Below are positions 15,349-23,145 of a DNA stretch of 26,320 bases, in pieces. Made by a program: the position numbers and the translations under genes. Below the pieces are notes generated by a model that was not told the DNA's origin, did not search any database, and worked only from the letters and a program-made list of their open reading frames with translations. Position 1 is the first letter of the stretch. Each line of letters starts with the position of its first letter. The stretch is from Pseudomonadota bacterium (GTDB lineage: Bacteria; Bdellovibrionota_B; Oligoflexia; Oligoflexales; JAPPIL01), in contig JAPPIL010000184.1 in assembly GCA_028877195.1 (NCBI GenBank), forward strand, positions 1 to 26,320, written 5' to 3'.

Positions 15349-17619
15349 ATGCGCTTTCCCATAAATTTTTCCACAATTTTTTCGCTAATCAAGGTAGCTG
15401 TTCGGGATGAAACGCAACCGCTGGTTGATGTATCGCCGCGCACCGCGCAGCTGACCCTAGCGGCAACATCTATCCTATTGTTAGCGATGTTGTTTATTCG
15501 CTATGTCTTTGCAGGTGCGACAATGGGTGCGGACAATTCATCGCATCTTGCTGAAATTTTGACTATCGCCGAACTGTTGCGGTCGGGTGATTTTGATTTT
15601 TGGTCGTATGATTTTTCTTTAGGTTATCCTTTTTTTATTGGCTACAACGCCCTGCCCTACTTGATTATGGGTTTGATTGCTGCACCGCTAAAGGGGTGGG
15701 TTGACCCAACGATTATCTACAATGGCACGGTAGCAATACTATCGGCGTTGCTACCATTGAGTTGGTATTATACGGGGCGATTGCTGCGATTGCCGCGCTT
15801 CACGGCACTACTGTTCTCTTTTGCGCCCTTGCTGCTTGCCGACCATACAGGGTTTGGCTTTAGCATTCATAGTATTGCGGCGTGGGGTTTGTTCACGCAA
15901 TTGTGGGGCATGTTGGTGATGCCGATTGCGGTTGCAAACTACTATCGTTTGTTGGAACTACAGGAAGATCGCATCTATCAAACGATTTTGTGGCACTCGT
16001 TGCTTTGCTCCTTACATTGTCTCTTGGGAATCTTTACAGGCTTGTGTGCCTTCGTTTGGTTTTTGTTCAATATCCGCAGATGGAAGGTCTTTTTGATCAG
16101 TCAAGCGGTAGTGCTGGTTTTGTTTTCATACTGGATTTACTCATACCTGATGTATAGCGATTATTTGCTCCAAATTTCGTTCACTGAACATCCGATTTAC
16201 GGTGAGCGCAGTTTAGCTCTGTTATTGAAAAATTTTGTTAGCGGCAAGTTTTTTAGTTTCTTTGACCGTGTTTTGCCTTACCAGACGATACTGTTGGTCG
16301 TTGGGATACTGGCAAGCTTGTTGTTTGCCTTCAATCGCTTGCGTTGTTGGGCATTGCTAATCCTGGGCTTTGCATTGCTGTGTTATTTTTATGTGCCAGG
16401 CGACAGCTATGTCAGTGGTTTGTTGCCGATTATGAAGGAAATTCCCGCACGCCGCTACTTATCGCTTATGCATTTTAGTGGCGCACTGTTGATCGTTTGG
16501 GCGGCGAGTTATCTTGTCTTTAAGCTGGCTCGAATTATGAGTGCGGTGCTGAACGTGCCTTACTGTCAGGTGGCGCGGGACTTGGCTGTAATTGTCTTGT
16601 TTGCAGCAGTCTGTAAAGCAGGTAGTGTCGCAAGTGTAAGTTTCAAAAATGCGGTGCTTGACGATGGTTTCTATGCAATGGCAGACGTTATCAAGCAGGA
16701 GAACAGTGCAGGCAGGCTGTTCGTGCACGGCAACTACAACACTGGCAGTCATCTGTATCGCAACTACATGACGACTTTATCCCAAATGCCGCAGACGACG
16801 ACCTATGCACGTGGGGTGCGAGATAGCTTGTCATTTTATTATCTTGAGCCTTTTCATTTTCATCCCGCTAACTTTGAACTTTACAACATTCGTTATCTTG
16901 TCGCTACCCGACCTGTTATAGCAAAGTTACGACCTAACTTTTCTTTGTTGCATCAAGATGGTCGGCATCGTCTGTATCGTGCGGACAAGGAGTATGGCAA
17001 CTTTGACATCGTGCGCAGTAATTTTAGCATTGATTCGTTTAGAAGTGAGTTAGCGATAAACTTTATACGAAAACACACACATTTGCTTTACCGCTACAAG
17101 CTCTTACCGCTGATTACCGATGCACCGCCCGACAGTTTGCCGTTGGTTGCTACAAATTCGGGGCAGTTAAAATTTTTTCAAAGCAAGATAGACGATACGC
17201 GGCTTGAAATTACCGAGCAAGAGTTTAAGCATGCGACGGCAAGCACTTGGCGGTCAACACCATCATCAGCGTCGCCAAACTTGCCTGCAACGAAGGTGCA
17301 AGAACTTAAGCAAAGGTATGGGTATCGTGCCAAGATAACGATTACCGATGTCGATGAACATACTTATGTCGTGCTCAAAGCGTCTTTCCATCCGAATTGG
17401 CGGGCACATGCAAACGGCGAAGAGGTTGCGATACAGATGATTGCGCCTAACTACATGGCGATCAACCTACCAGCAGGCCGCCACGATGTGCGCTTCACCT
17501 TTCACAGCGACCTGTTGCCGAAGATTTTATTTTTGCTAATGCTACTAGCTTGGGTGCTACTGTTTATCCGCATGCGGTATCTGCGCAGTTCGAGCTTGTC
17601 GCAACAAAAATTTAATTAA
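15349..17619 (+). CDS. Multi-spanning membrane protein, PTPS-related/YfhO-like
   Basis: This is a 756-residue polytopic inner-membrane protein. The first extracellular loop has the family pattern MGADNSSHLAEILTIAELL followed by DFDFWSYDFSLGYPFFIGYN, as in PTPS-related and YfhO-type membrane proteins, which resemble GT-C glycosyltransferases. About ten further hydrophobic segments run to residue ~440. A soluble domain follows, then a beta-rich region (SFHPNWRAHANGEEV and YMAINLPAGRHDVRFTF, a YfhO signature) and a last helix (LLPKILFLLMLLAWVLLFI) with a basic tail. I choose ATG 15349. A TTG at 15286 would put the coding region through the terminator stem. No strong ribosome site is seen before 15349. 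A role in envelope polysaccharide or protein glycosylation is possible but unproven. Confidence 0.82.
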   Translation: MRFPINFSTIFSLIKVAVRDETQPLVDVSPRTAQLTLAATSILLLAMLFIRYVFAGATMGADNSSHLAEILTIAELLRSGDFDFWSYDFSLGYPFFIGYNALPYLIMGLIAAPLKGWVDPTIIYNGTVAILSALLPLSWYYTGRLLRLPRFTALLFSFAPLLLADHTGFGFSIHSIAAWGLFTQLWGMLVMPIAVANYYRLLELQEDRIYQTILWHSLLCSLHCLLGIFTGLCAFVWFLFNIRRWKVFLISQAVVLVLFSYWIYSYLMYSDYLLQISFTEHPIYGERSLALLLKNFVSGKFFSFFDRVLPYQTILLVVGILASLLFAFNRLRCWALLILGFALLCYFYVPGDSYVSGLLPIMKEIPARRYLSLMHFSGALLIVWAASYLVFKLARIMSAVLNVPYCQVARDLAVIVLFAAVCKAGSVASVSFKNAVLDDGFYAMADVIKQENSAGRLFVHGNYNTGSHLYRNYMTTLSQMPQTTTYARGVRDSLSFYYLEPFHFHPANFELYNIRYLVATRPVIAKLRPNFSLLHQDGRHRLYRADKEYGNFDIVRSNFSIDSFRSELAINFIRKHTHLLYRYKLLPLITDAPPDSLPLVATNSGQLKFFQSKIDDTRLEITEQEFKHATASTWRSTPSSASPNLPATKVQELKQRYGYRAKITITDVDEHTYVVLKASFHPNWRAHANGEEVAIQMIAPNYMAINLPAGRHDVRFTFHSDLLPKILFLLMLLAWVLLFIRMRYLRSSSLSQQKFN

Positions 17620-17668
17620 CTACGACTCTTGTTTGTCCCAATGCATGTCTTTCTTATGCCGCTTGCGT

Positions 17669-18685
17669 TCAATCACTGCTTTCGCCGTTGAAGTAATTGC
17701 GTTTGAGTAAAGCTTCAATGCCTTCACCCGTTGTGCCAGCATTGCCTTGATATTCATTCCAAATATCCGACTGCTGGATAAGTTGTAGCGTGATTTGGGT
17801 GCTGTCCTTATCTACAAGACCATAATTAAGGGTAGCTTTTTCCTCGTCATCATTAGGGATAAACTCATACAACTTACTTCCAACTGCATCAGCACCCTCA
17901 ATGATTACCGATTTTTCTGCAATAAGATGTGGTTGCAAGGCAATGCGAGGGTAAACACCGATGGACAGGCGGTCGCTCTTTTCACCGCTCCGTCGAACAA
18001 CCTGTGTGTGGCGATAAATGACGTAGGGGTTATTACCGTTGATAGCTACGGTCTCAATGATGTGCCCGAATAAACCAGGCACGACATCTTGCAACGCTTT
18101 TTGACCACGATAGATGCGGTAGGCAGCGACAGGACGCAGCTCCACCGTGCGCATAGGAGTAATCAATTTGATCGTTTCGACATCGGCTGGGGTTTCGGGG
18201 TAGAAGCCGTCTGCGGTTTCTAGACGGTAGTGATACCATCCTCGTTGTGAAAGTTCTGTATCAGTGCTATTGCGTGGAATGTAGATAAAATTCTGCACAT
18301 TTACATCCTTGCCATCTCCTCCGAGCGGAGCTTGACCACCCGCAGCGATACCTTTAGCAGTGAATGAAGATGCACCACCATCAATCGCTAGTTTTTCCTC
18401 ACTATAGCGATAGATAGGGCTGCGCAAATCTCTGATGAGCAAAAACTCATTACCCGTTACACGGTCGCTGGCTTCAGTATGAAACTCACCTGTGAAGAGC
18501 ATGTAGCCACGTGCCACCAACATATCCACCTCGCGCTGTAGCTCGGCGACATGTTTGAAAGTCTGCAACGACAAGCCTTGCGCTCGCACCAGACTAGGAG
18601 GACGCAGGACGTTAGCAAACATCTCAGGCTGAACACCCACCCCTACAACTGACCAGACCACCAGCAAACCCAACAAAAAGCGCAT
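17669..18685 (-). CDS. Unrecognised exported protein
   Basis: This is a 338-residue protein that I cannot place in a family. The N-terminus MRFLLGLLVVWSVVGVGVQPEMFA looks like a signal peptide or anchor, so it probably acts in the envelope. The rest is soluble and beta-rich with many charged residues: GYMLFTGEFHTEASDRV, VNVQNFIYIPRNST and NPYVIYRHTQVV. No cysteines are conserved in pairs and no catalytic motif is visible. The start is ATG 18685, preceded on minus by GAGAGGTG with about 7-base spacing; a TTG at 18700 is a weaker alternative. It lies 49 bases from the convergent membrane protein gene. I considered CsiV-type proteins but found no support. Confidence 0.7.
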   Translation of the reverse strand: MRFLLGLLVVWSVVGVGVQPEMFANVLRPPSLVRAQGLSLQTFKHVAELQREVDMLVARGYMLFTGEFHTEASDRVTGNEFLLIRDLRSPIYRYSEEKLAIDGGASSFTAKGIAAGGQAPLGGDGKDVNVQNFIYIPRNSTDTELSQRGWYHYRLETADGFYPETPADVETIKLITPMRTVELRPVAAYRIYRGQKALQDVVPGLFGHIIETVAINGNNPYVIYRHTQVVRRSGEKSDRLSIGVYPRIALQPHLIAEKSVIIEGADAVGSKLYEFIPNDDEEKATLNYGLVDKDSTQITLQLIQQSDIWNEYQGNAGTTGEGIEALLKRNYFNGESSD

Positions 18686-18746
18686 ATCAACACCTCTCAA
18701 TCAAAAGTCAACAACATATAGACTAGATTATTGACACTTGTCTAGC

Positions 18747-19895
18747 TTATGAGAGCAGTTTGTCGCTCCAGAGTTCGGTGAGGAAACTTTGCCAATGCAC
18801 GAGTGTAAAGATACCATGCTTTTGGGCGTTACGGTCTTGACTAACTAAATAGAATTTCTTGAAGATGCCCTCATCAGCGAGCATACGCAATCCCTTGAGG
18901 TCGCGTGGCGAAACGGATGATGAGGCTTTGACCTCAATGGCAAGCTCCTCTCCTACCAGAAAATCGACTTCATGCCCTTGCCGTGAACGCCAAAAAGTCA
19001 ATTCCGTAAGTTGTTTAGATCGATAGGAGAGATAGGCACGCAACTCCATCCAGATGAAATGTTCAAAACTTTTACCATAGAGATTTGAGTGCCGCTCAAT
19101 TTTTTTAATTCCCGATAAAACACGAGCCACCCCCGTGTCAAAAAAGTAAAACTTGGCTGTGGCAATCGCTTTGCGGCGTTGTGAGGCTCGCCATGGTAGC
19201 AACAATGCACCGAACATGGTGTCCTCTAGAATTTGCACATAGCTTCGGACACTCTTGACTGCTACATGACAGTCGTTAGCCATGTTGGTGAAGTTTAACA
19301 ACTCGCCATTGGCTAAGGCCATTGTTTGTAAAAAGCGTGTGAAAGGCGGCAAGTTCCTTACTAAACCCTCGGCCTGCACCTCATCTCGCATATAGCTAAA
19401 CACATAGTCTGCAAGCTCGCCTGATGGATTCTGGCTTAAGTATACCGACGGCAAACCACCGAAGTGCAAATAACGCGTGAGGTTGAATTTTGGTATCTCG
19501 CTGCTGGTTAAGGGGAATAAATGCGCTGTGCGTGCTCGGCCACCCAGAAAATTAGCGCCACCGCGTCGGAGTTTACGCACGCTACTCCCTGTCAATAGAA
19601 AGCGGATGCCATGACTAGTGATCAGCCTCTGCACGCTGTTGAGCAACTCTGGCAAGCGTTGAATCTCATCAACCACTACGATTTGTTTGCCACTATGCCT
19701 GATGACCCGCTCAAACCAAGTCGGTGCGGTTGAAGCTCGCAAAAATATCTCTGGATTGAGCAGGTCGATAATCTTTGCTGTGCCTGCTAGTTGCTGATCA
19801 ACAAGGGTTGATTTGCCTGTCAACCGAGCGCCGAAAAGGAAGTGTGATTTGCTCGCAAGCAGGTGCAAGAGATTAATATCACGAGAAACAAGCAT
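18747..19895 (-). CDS. ATPase with AAA_14 and DUF4143 domains
   Basis: This is a 382-residue P-loop ATPase of the AAA_14/DUF4143 type, widespread in bacteria and archaea with unknown role. The AAA part has the Walker A GARLTGKST at 22-30 and the Walker B VVVDEIQ at 73-79, then LLTGSSVRKLRRGG, a sensor-like segment common to the family. The C-terminal DUF4143 part contains FWRSRQGHEVDFLVGEE followed by LAIEVKASS. This D-x-E-x-K pattern is that of restriction-endonuclease-like folds. Length is normal. ATG 19895 is the start, and the 100 bases upstream carry two tandem palindromes that look like operators. The protein is encoded behind the SNF2 gene, in the same direction. Confidence 0.88.
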   Translation of the reverse strand: MLVSRDINLLHLLASKSHFLFGARLTGKSTLVDQQLAGTAKIIDLLNPEIFLRASTAPTWFERVIRHSGKQIVVVDEIQRLPELLNSVQRLITSHGIRFLLTGSSVRKLRRGGANFLGGRARTAHLFPLTSSEIPKFNLTRYLHFGGLPSVYLSQNPSGELADYVFSYMRDEVQAEGLVRNLPPFTRFLQTMALANGELLNFTNMANDCHVAVKSVRSYVQILEDTMFGALLLPWRASQRRKAIATAKFYFFDTGVARVLSGIKKIERHSNLYGKSFEHFIWMELRAYLSYRSKQLTELTFWRSRQGHEVDFLVGEELAIEVKASSSVSPRDLKGLRMLADEGIFKKFYLVSQDRNAQKHGIFTLVHWQSFLTELWSDKLLS

Positions 19896-19921
19896 GTTAA
19901 TATGTTAGCCTGCCTTGCTGA

Positions 19922-19982
19922 AAATTCATACCCTGAAGGGTGCAAATTTACTGAAAATTCGTACCCTATGGGGGATAAATTT
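19922..19982. repeat. Two tandem 28-base imperfect palindromes upstream of the AAA_14 ATPase
   Basis: Unit 1 is 19922-19949 and unit 2 is 19955-19982, 33 bases apart. Each reads AAATTC-x-TACCCT-x2-(A/G)GGG(T/G)-x3-AAATTT. Each is dyad-symmetric with 10 of 14 complementary pairs; the outer AAATT/AATTT and inner CCC/GGG arms match in both units. The repeat continues as a fragment (CTGAAA) after unit 2. Spacing of 33 bases is about three helical turns, so both faces would be aligned. They lie 27 to 87 bases before the ATPase start, where an operator would be expected. Confidence 0.75.
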
Positions 19983-19996
19983 ACTGAAAGCAAAAA

Positions 19997-21466
19997 CTAC
20001 AGCGACTCAATGTCGCCTGCGAGGATCTTCGCTACTGCATCTGATTGTAAGTAATCGTTAATCTTGATTTTATTTTCGTGGACAGCATCGACATAGCAGT
20101 CGATTGACTTTTGTGCTTGTAGTAGCAGGATGTGGCATGCTTGGGTTTGACCGATGCGGTGAATACGATCGACCGCTTGCTGATAATCAACGCTAGAAAA
20201 ATTACGATCAAAGAAAATACAAAGCGATGCTTGCGTAAGATTCAACCCTACACCTGCAGCTTGCGGGTTAGCGATGAACAGCAAACAGTCTGGGTCATCA
20301 CTCAAACGTTGGAGCGACTGCTGGCGTTGTTTGTCGCTGCTTTGACCGTAGAACAGGGCAGGATTGTAGCGGCGGTAGCGCTCGCTGAAGAGCTTGATGT
20401 TGCCGACATAGAATGTCCAAAGGATAACCTTGCGCCTTTCCTCTTGACAGTAGAGGGTTAGCAAGTCATCAAGGACGTGAAGTTTGCCGCCATCTTCAGC
20501 GGCAAGGGTCGGGAGGTCTTGCCAAAACTCAAGTTGCGCACGTTGCTGGTCATTAAGTCGTTTCTTCTGTGCTTGCAGGGCGGCTATCTTGACTTCAGGT
20601 TGGATAAGTGCAGGGTTTGATGCCGCTTCTAATGCGTAGGTCATGCGTTGTAGTCTATTACTTGGCGACCAGCTGCGCACCAGTGCGTTAGCAATTTGGC
20701 GGTAAAGTTTTGTCTGTTTGCTGGTCATCTGCACGGGGATTTTTTGCACGACTTTATTAGGCAAATCCAAGCACTGGTCTTTGGTGCGGCGCAACATGAC
20801 CTTGCCAACTTCTTCTTTAAGCCAATGCAAGTTTTTGTAGCCAACGATTTGTTCAACACGGTTGCGCCCGAATACCATGACCTTGGTAATACAGTAGAGC
20901 CGCAAAAAACCAGGATAACTGCCAGCTAAATCTTCATCCAAAAAATGCATCTGATGCCAAATATCTTCAGGCTTGTTAGCGATGAATGTGCCTGATAGCA
21001 AGTAGCGCCGCGTTGCTAGTTCACCTAACTTCACACAAGCTTTGGCTTGCTTGGCTTTGCGGTTCTTAATGCGGTGTGATTCATCGCAAACCATGATGAA
21101 CCTTCGTTCACGCTGGGAAGCGAGAAGTTTCTCACCTTCAATACGCAGCATTTCGTAGTTGATCAGTAGCCACCGCCGCGGTAGCTGTAGCAGCTTTTCA
21201 CGTGTCTTCGGACTACCTTCAACGATGATGATGTCTGCAGCTGGGGTGTTAGTGAATTTTAAAATTTCGTTGTGCCAATTTAGCTTTAGAGCAAGAGGAC
21301 AGACAACGATAACTTCGTCGGCTTCATCACGTTTGATCAACTCTTCACAAGCAACGATCGTTTGCAGGGTTTTGCCAAGCCCCATTTCATCACCGAGCAC
21401 CGCCTGCTTGTGGTTCAAAAGAAATTCAACGCCGTGATGCTGATGTTCATAAAGAGTTACGGACAA
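19997..21466 (-). CDS. SNF2-family helicase-like ATPase
   Basis: This is a SWI2/SNF2 ATPase (about 489 residues) that would translocate on double-stranded DNA. The first lobe has LGDEMGLGKTLQTI (motif I) and VVCPLALKLNWHNE (Ia). DESHRIKN (motif II, DESH in place of DEAH) and YLLSGTF (III) follow. The second lobe has VILWTFYVGNIKLF (IV), ANPQAAGVGLNLTQAS (V) and QAVDRIHRIGQT (VI). No accessory DNA-binding domain is seen: the reading frame begins at the Q-motif, so it is a minimal SNF2 core. A stop at 21482-21484 forces a TTG start, either 21475 or, with GGAG at 21478-21481 better spaced, 21466. Both lie inside the 3' end of mrp. Repair or R-M association is conceivable but not shown. Confidence 0.85.
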   Translation of the reverse strand: MSVTLYEHQHHGVEFLLNHKQAVLGDEMGLGKTLQTIVACEELIKRDEADEVIVVCPLALKLNWHNEILKFTNTPAADIIIVEGSPKTREKLLQLPRRWLLINYEMLRIEGEKLLASQRERRFIMVCDESHRIKNRKAKQAKACVKLGELATRRYLLSGTFIANKPEDIWHQMHFLDEDLAGSYPGFLRLYCITKVMVFGRNRVEQIVGYKNLHWLKEEVGKVMLRRTKDQCLDLPNKVVQKIPVQMTSKQTKLYRQIANALVRSWSPSNRLQRMTYALEAASNPALIQPEVKIAALQAQKKRLNDQQRAQLEFWQDLPTLAAEDGGKLHVLDDLLTLYCQEERRKVILWTFYVGNIKLFSERYRRYNPALFYGQSSDKQRQQSLQRLSDDPDCLLFIANPQAAGVGLNLTQASLCIFFDRNFSSVDYQQAVDRIHRIGQTQACHILLLQAQKSIDCYVDAVHENKIKINDYLQSDAVAKILAGDIESL

Positions 21467-22472
21467 GGGTAGCAAGCTCCACTAGCTCTGTTCGTTGACT
21501 AAACATATTAGCAGTCTGCAACACAGAGAGAAACGGTAAGCTAGCAAGTATGGGTATTGCATGCATTTCAGCATAGTGCTGCAAGTCATCATCGGAAAAC
21601 ATGCGGCTATCACGCTCACAGTGCGGGCAATGATAGTTGGTCATGTTTGCAACGATGCCGATAATTGGCACATCAAGTTTGCGAAACATTGCAACCGCCT
21701 TACGCACATCAAGCAAGGCTAATTGCCCAGCCGTGGCAACGATTATCGCTCCTTGCAATGGCAAAGTCTCAAGCATCGTCAACTGAATGTCGCCTGTGCC
21801 TGGTGGCAAATCGATCAACAAACAGTCGCGATACGACCAAGACACCTGATAGCAAAGTTGACGGAAGGCTTTGCTAATCATCGGGCCGCGCCAAATAGCA
21901 GGACTGTCTGCTGTTGCCAAGTTGCCAAAAGAAACATATTGAATGCCGTGCACTTGGCGAGGTTCAAGTTTGCCTTGAGTGTTGACGTTCAACGCCTGAC
22001 TATCACCAAACAATGCAGGTATCGAGGGGCCGTAAATGTCGGCATCAAGCACGCCAGTCGCCACACCCTGCTGTGCTAAGGCATAAGCAAGGTTGGCGCA
22101 GACAGTTGATTTACCAACGCCGCCCTTGCCTGAAGCGATGGCAATGATGTTTGCGATCATCGCTATCGCACGAGGGTTGCGGGTGATATTAGAATCACCG
22201 ACGGTCGCACTACTCTGTGGCATTGGGATAGTATGGTCATGCTGTGGAAAAGTTAAGTTGAGTTGCATTGACTTCGGTAATGCCTGCCGTATCACAGCAC
22301 GTATCTGTAGTTGCTGATCAAGGTTAAGAGCAGGACTCATTATTTGCACTGTCGCAATATCAGCAGCGGTCGCAACACTCTTCAACATGCCCTCGTGATA
22401 AATAGGCAGGCGTTGAAGAGCGGCAGCAATCAGTTGTGTTATCTCTTGCGATGTTGCTGGGGTGGTAGGCAT
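21447..22472 (-). CDS. mrp: Mrp/ApbC family Fe-S cluster carrier ATPase
   Basis: This 341-residue protein carries Fe-S clusters to apoproteins in the cytosol. It is a deviant-Walker P-loop NTPase: SGKGGVGKST at 114-123, VLDADIYGPSIP at 141-152, LLIDLPPGTGD near 218-228 and ATAGQLALLDVRKAV near 246-260. The cluster-binding CPHC (C282, C285) follows in NMTNYHCPHC. The N-terminal MIP18-like region (about 1-75) is present but weakly conserved. The start is ATG 22472. Its last 20-30 bases overlap the start of the SNF2 gene, so the two may be co-transcribed. It diverges from hemJ over a 136-base region. Confidence 0.92.
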   Translation of the reverse strand: MPTTPATSQEITQLIAAALQRLPIYHEGMLKSVATAADIATVQIMSPALNLDQQLQIRAVIRQALPKSMQLNLTFPQHDHTIPMPQSSATVGDSNITRNPRAIAMIANIIAIASGKGGVGKSTVCANLAYALAQQGVATGVLDADIYGPSIPALFGDSQALNVNTQGKLEPRQVHGIQYVSFGNLATADSPAIWRGPMISKAFRQLCYQVSWSYRDCLLIDLPPGTGDIQLTMLETLPLQGAIIVATAGQLALLDVRKAVAMFRKLDVPIIGIVANMTNYHCPHCERDSRMFSDDDLQHYAEMHAIPILASLPFLSVLQTANMFSQRTELVELATLVRNSL

Positions 22473-22614
22473 GCTGTCTGTCGTTATTTGGGAAATATCG
22501 TTGTCTTGTTGACAACAGACCTGTATAGAGTCCCCGTGCGGTTGGAGTCAAATTAAATTTTTATATGAGAAAGGGAAAGTCTCTCCGCAAACAAAAATAA
22601 AAAGGACAATGGCC
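22473..22614. promoter_or_regulatory. Divergent regulatory region between mrp and hemJ
   Basis: The region contains GTTGTC (22500-22505) and GACAAC (22511-22516), a 6-base inverted repeat with a 5-base spacer, and an AT-rich palindrome AAATT-A-AATTT around 22550-22560. A possible hemJ promoter is TTGGAG (22542-22547) with TATGAG (22564-22569) 16 bases later. Both dyads fit between divergent genes, as for a shared regulator, but neither matches a site I can name. Confidence 0.35.
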
Positions 22615-23145
22615 ATGTCTAATCTACTTGCTTTCCATATCATTGCTTTTGTCTGCTGGTTTGCTGGTTTGCTCTACAGCGGACGCTTGCTGATTTATGC
22701 GCTTGAAGCACAAGCACTGCCAGAAGAACAGCGCCGTATTTTACAGCAACAATATGCCTTGATGAAAAAACGTTTATGGTTTGGCATCACTACACCCGCA
22801 ATGCTCGCTACCGTCGGGCTTGGACTTGCTCTCATGCATAAGACAGCCACCTTCCATCAACCTTGGTTCATGCTCAAAATAATCGCACTTATCGCACTGC
22901 TCATCTATCACTTCACCAATCAGTGGTTGATCAAACAACAGGCTAAAAACATCTTTCGTGGCACGAGTAGCAGGTTACGAATGTTCAACGAAGTTGGCAC
23001 GGCGTTACTCATATTCATCGTCTTGCTCGCTAAACACAAGCAAGTATTACCCGCACTGACAAGCACCGCTATCGCTCTCGTAGCCATCGCACTGCTCTTC
23101 ACGCTGATCAAAAGATTACGTCAACGCAGTCAAAACACTAATTGA
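22615..23145 (+). CDS. hemJ: Protoporphyrinogen IX oxidase HemJ
   Basis: HemJ oxidises protoporphyrinogen IX to protoporphyrin IX in heme synthesis in many bacteria without HemG/HemY. The 176-178-residue protein has about four transmembrane helices. It contains AFHIIAFVCWFAGLLYSGRLLIYALEA at the N-terminus, LMKKRLWFGITTPAML in the second part, then FMLKIIALIALLIYH and MFNEVGTALLIF. These are the HemJ landmarks, including the first-helix histidine in AFHII. ATG 22615 is 8 bases after AAGGA (22602-22606). ATG 22609 is closer than ideal. The stop overlaps the end of the convergent vWA-like gene by 8 bases. Confidence 0.9.
   Translation: MSNLLAFHIIAFVCWFAGLLYSGRLLIYALEAQALPEEQRRILQQQYALMKKRLWFGITTPAMLATVGLGLALMHKTATFHQPWFMLKIIALIALLIYHFTNQWLIKQQAKNIFRGTSSRLRMFNEVGTALLIFIVLLAKHKQVLPALTSTAIALVAIALLFTLIKRLRQRSQNTN

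Noticed and set aside
17669..18685. CsiV-type peptidoglycan-associated protein
   Set aside because: Similar size class and export signal, but none of the family motifs could be seen, so I left it unassigned.
19918..19990. CRISPR array
   Set aside because: Only two full units and one partial, with no unique spacers between them and no cas genes nearby. The units are themselves palindromic, which fits operators better.
19863..20054. Plus-strand frame with an 11-residue repeat (ENSYP-x-G-x-KFT)
   Set aside because: It overlaps the start of the AAA_14 gene and the end of the SNF2 gene on the other strand, has no ribosome site, and the repeat is explained by the two 33-base palindromic units.
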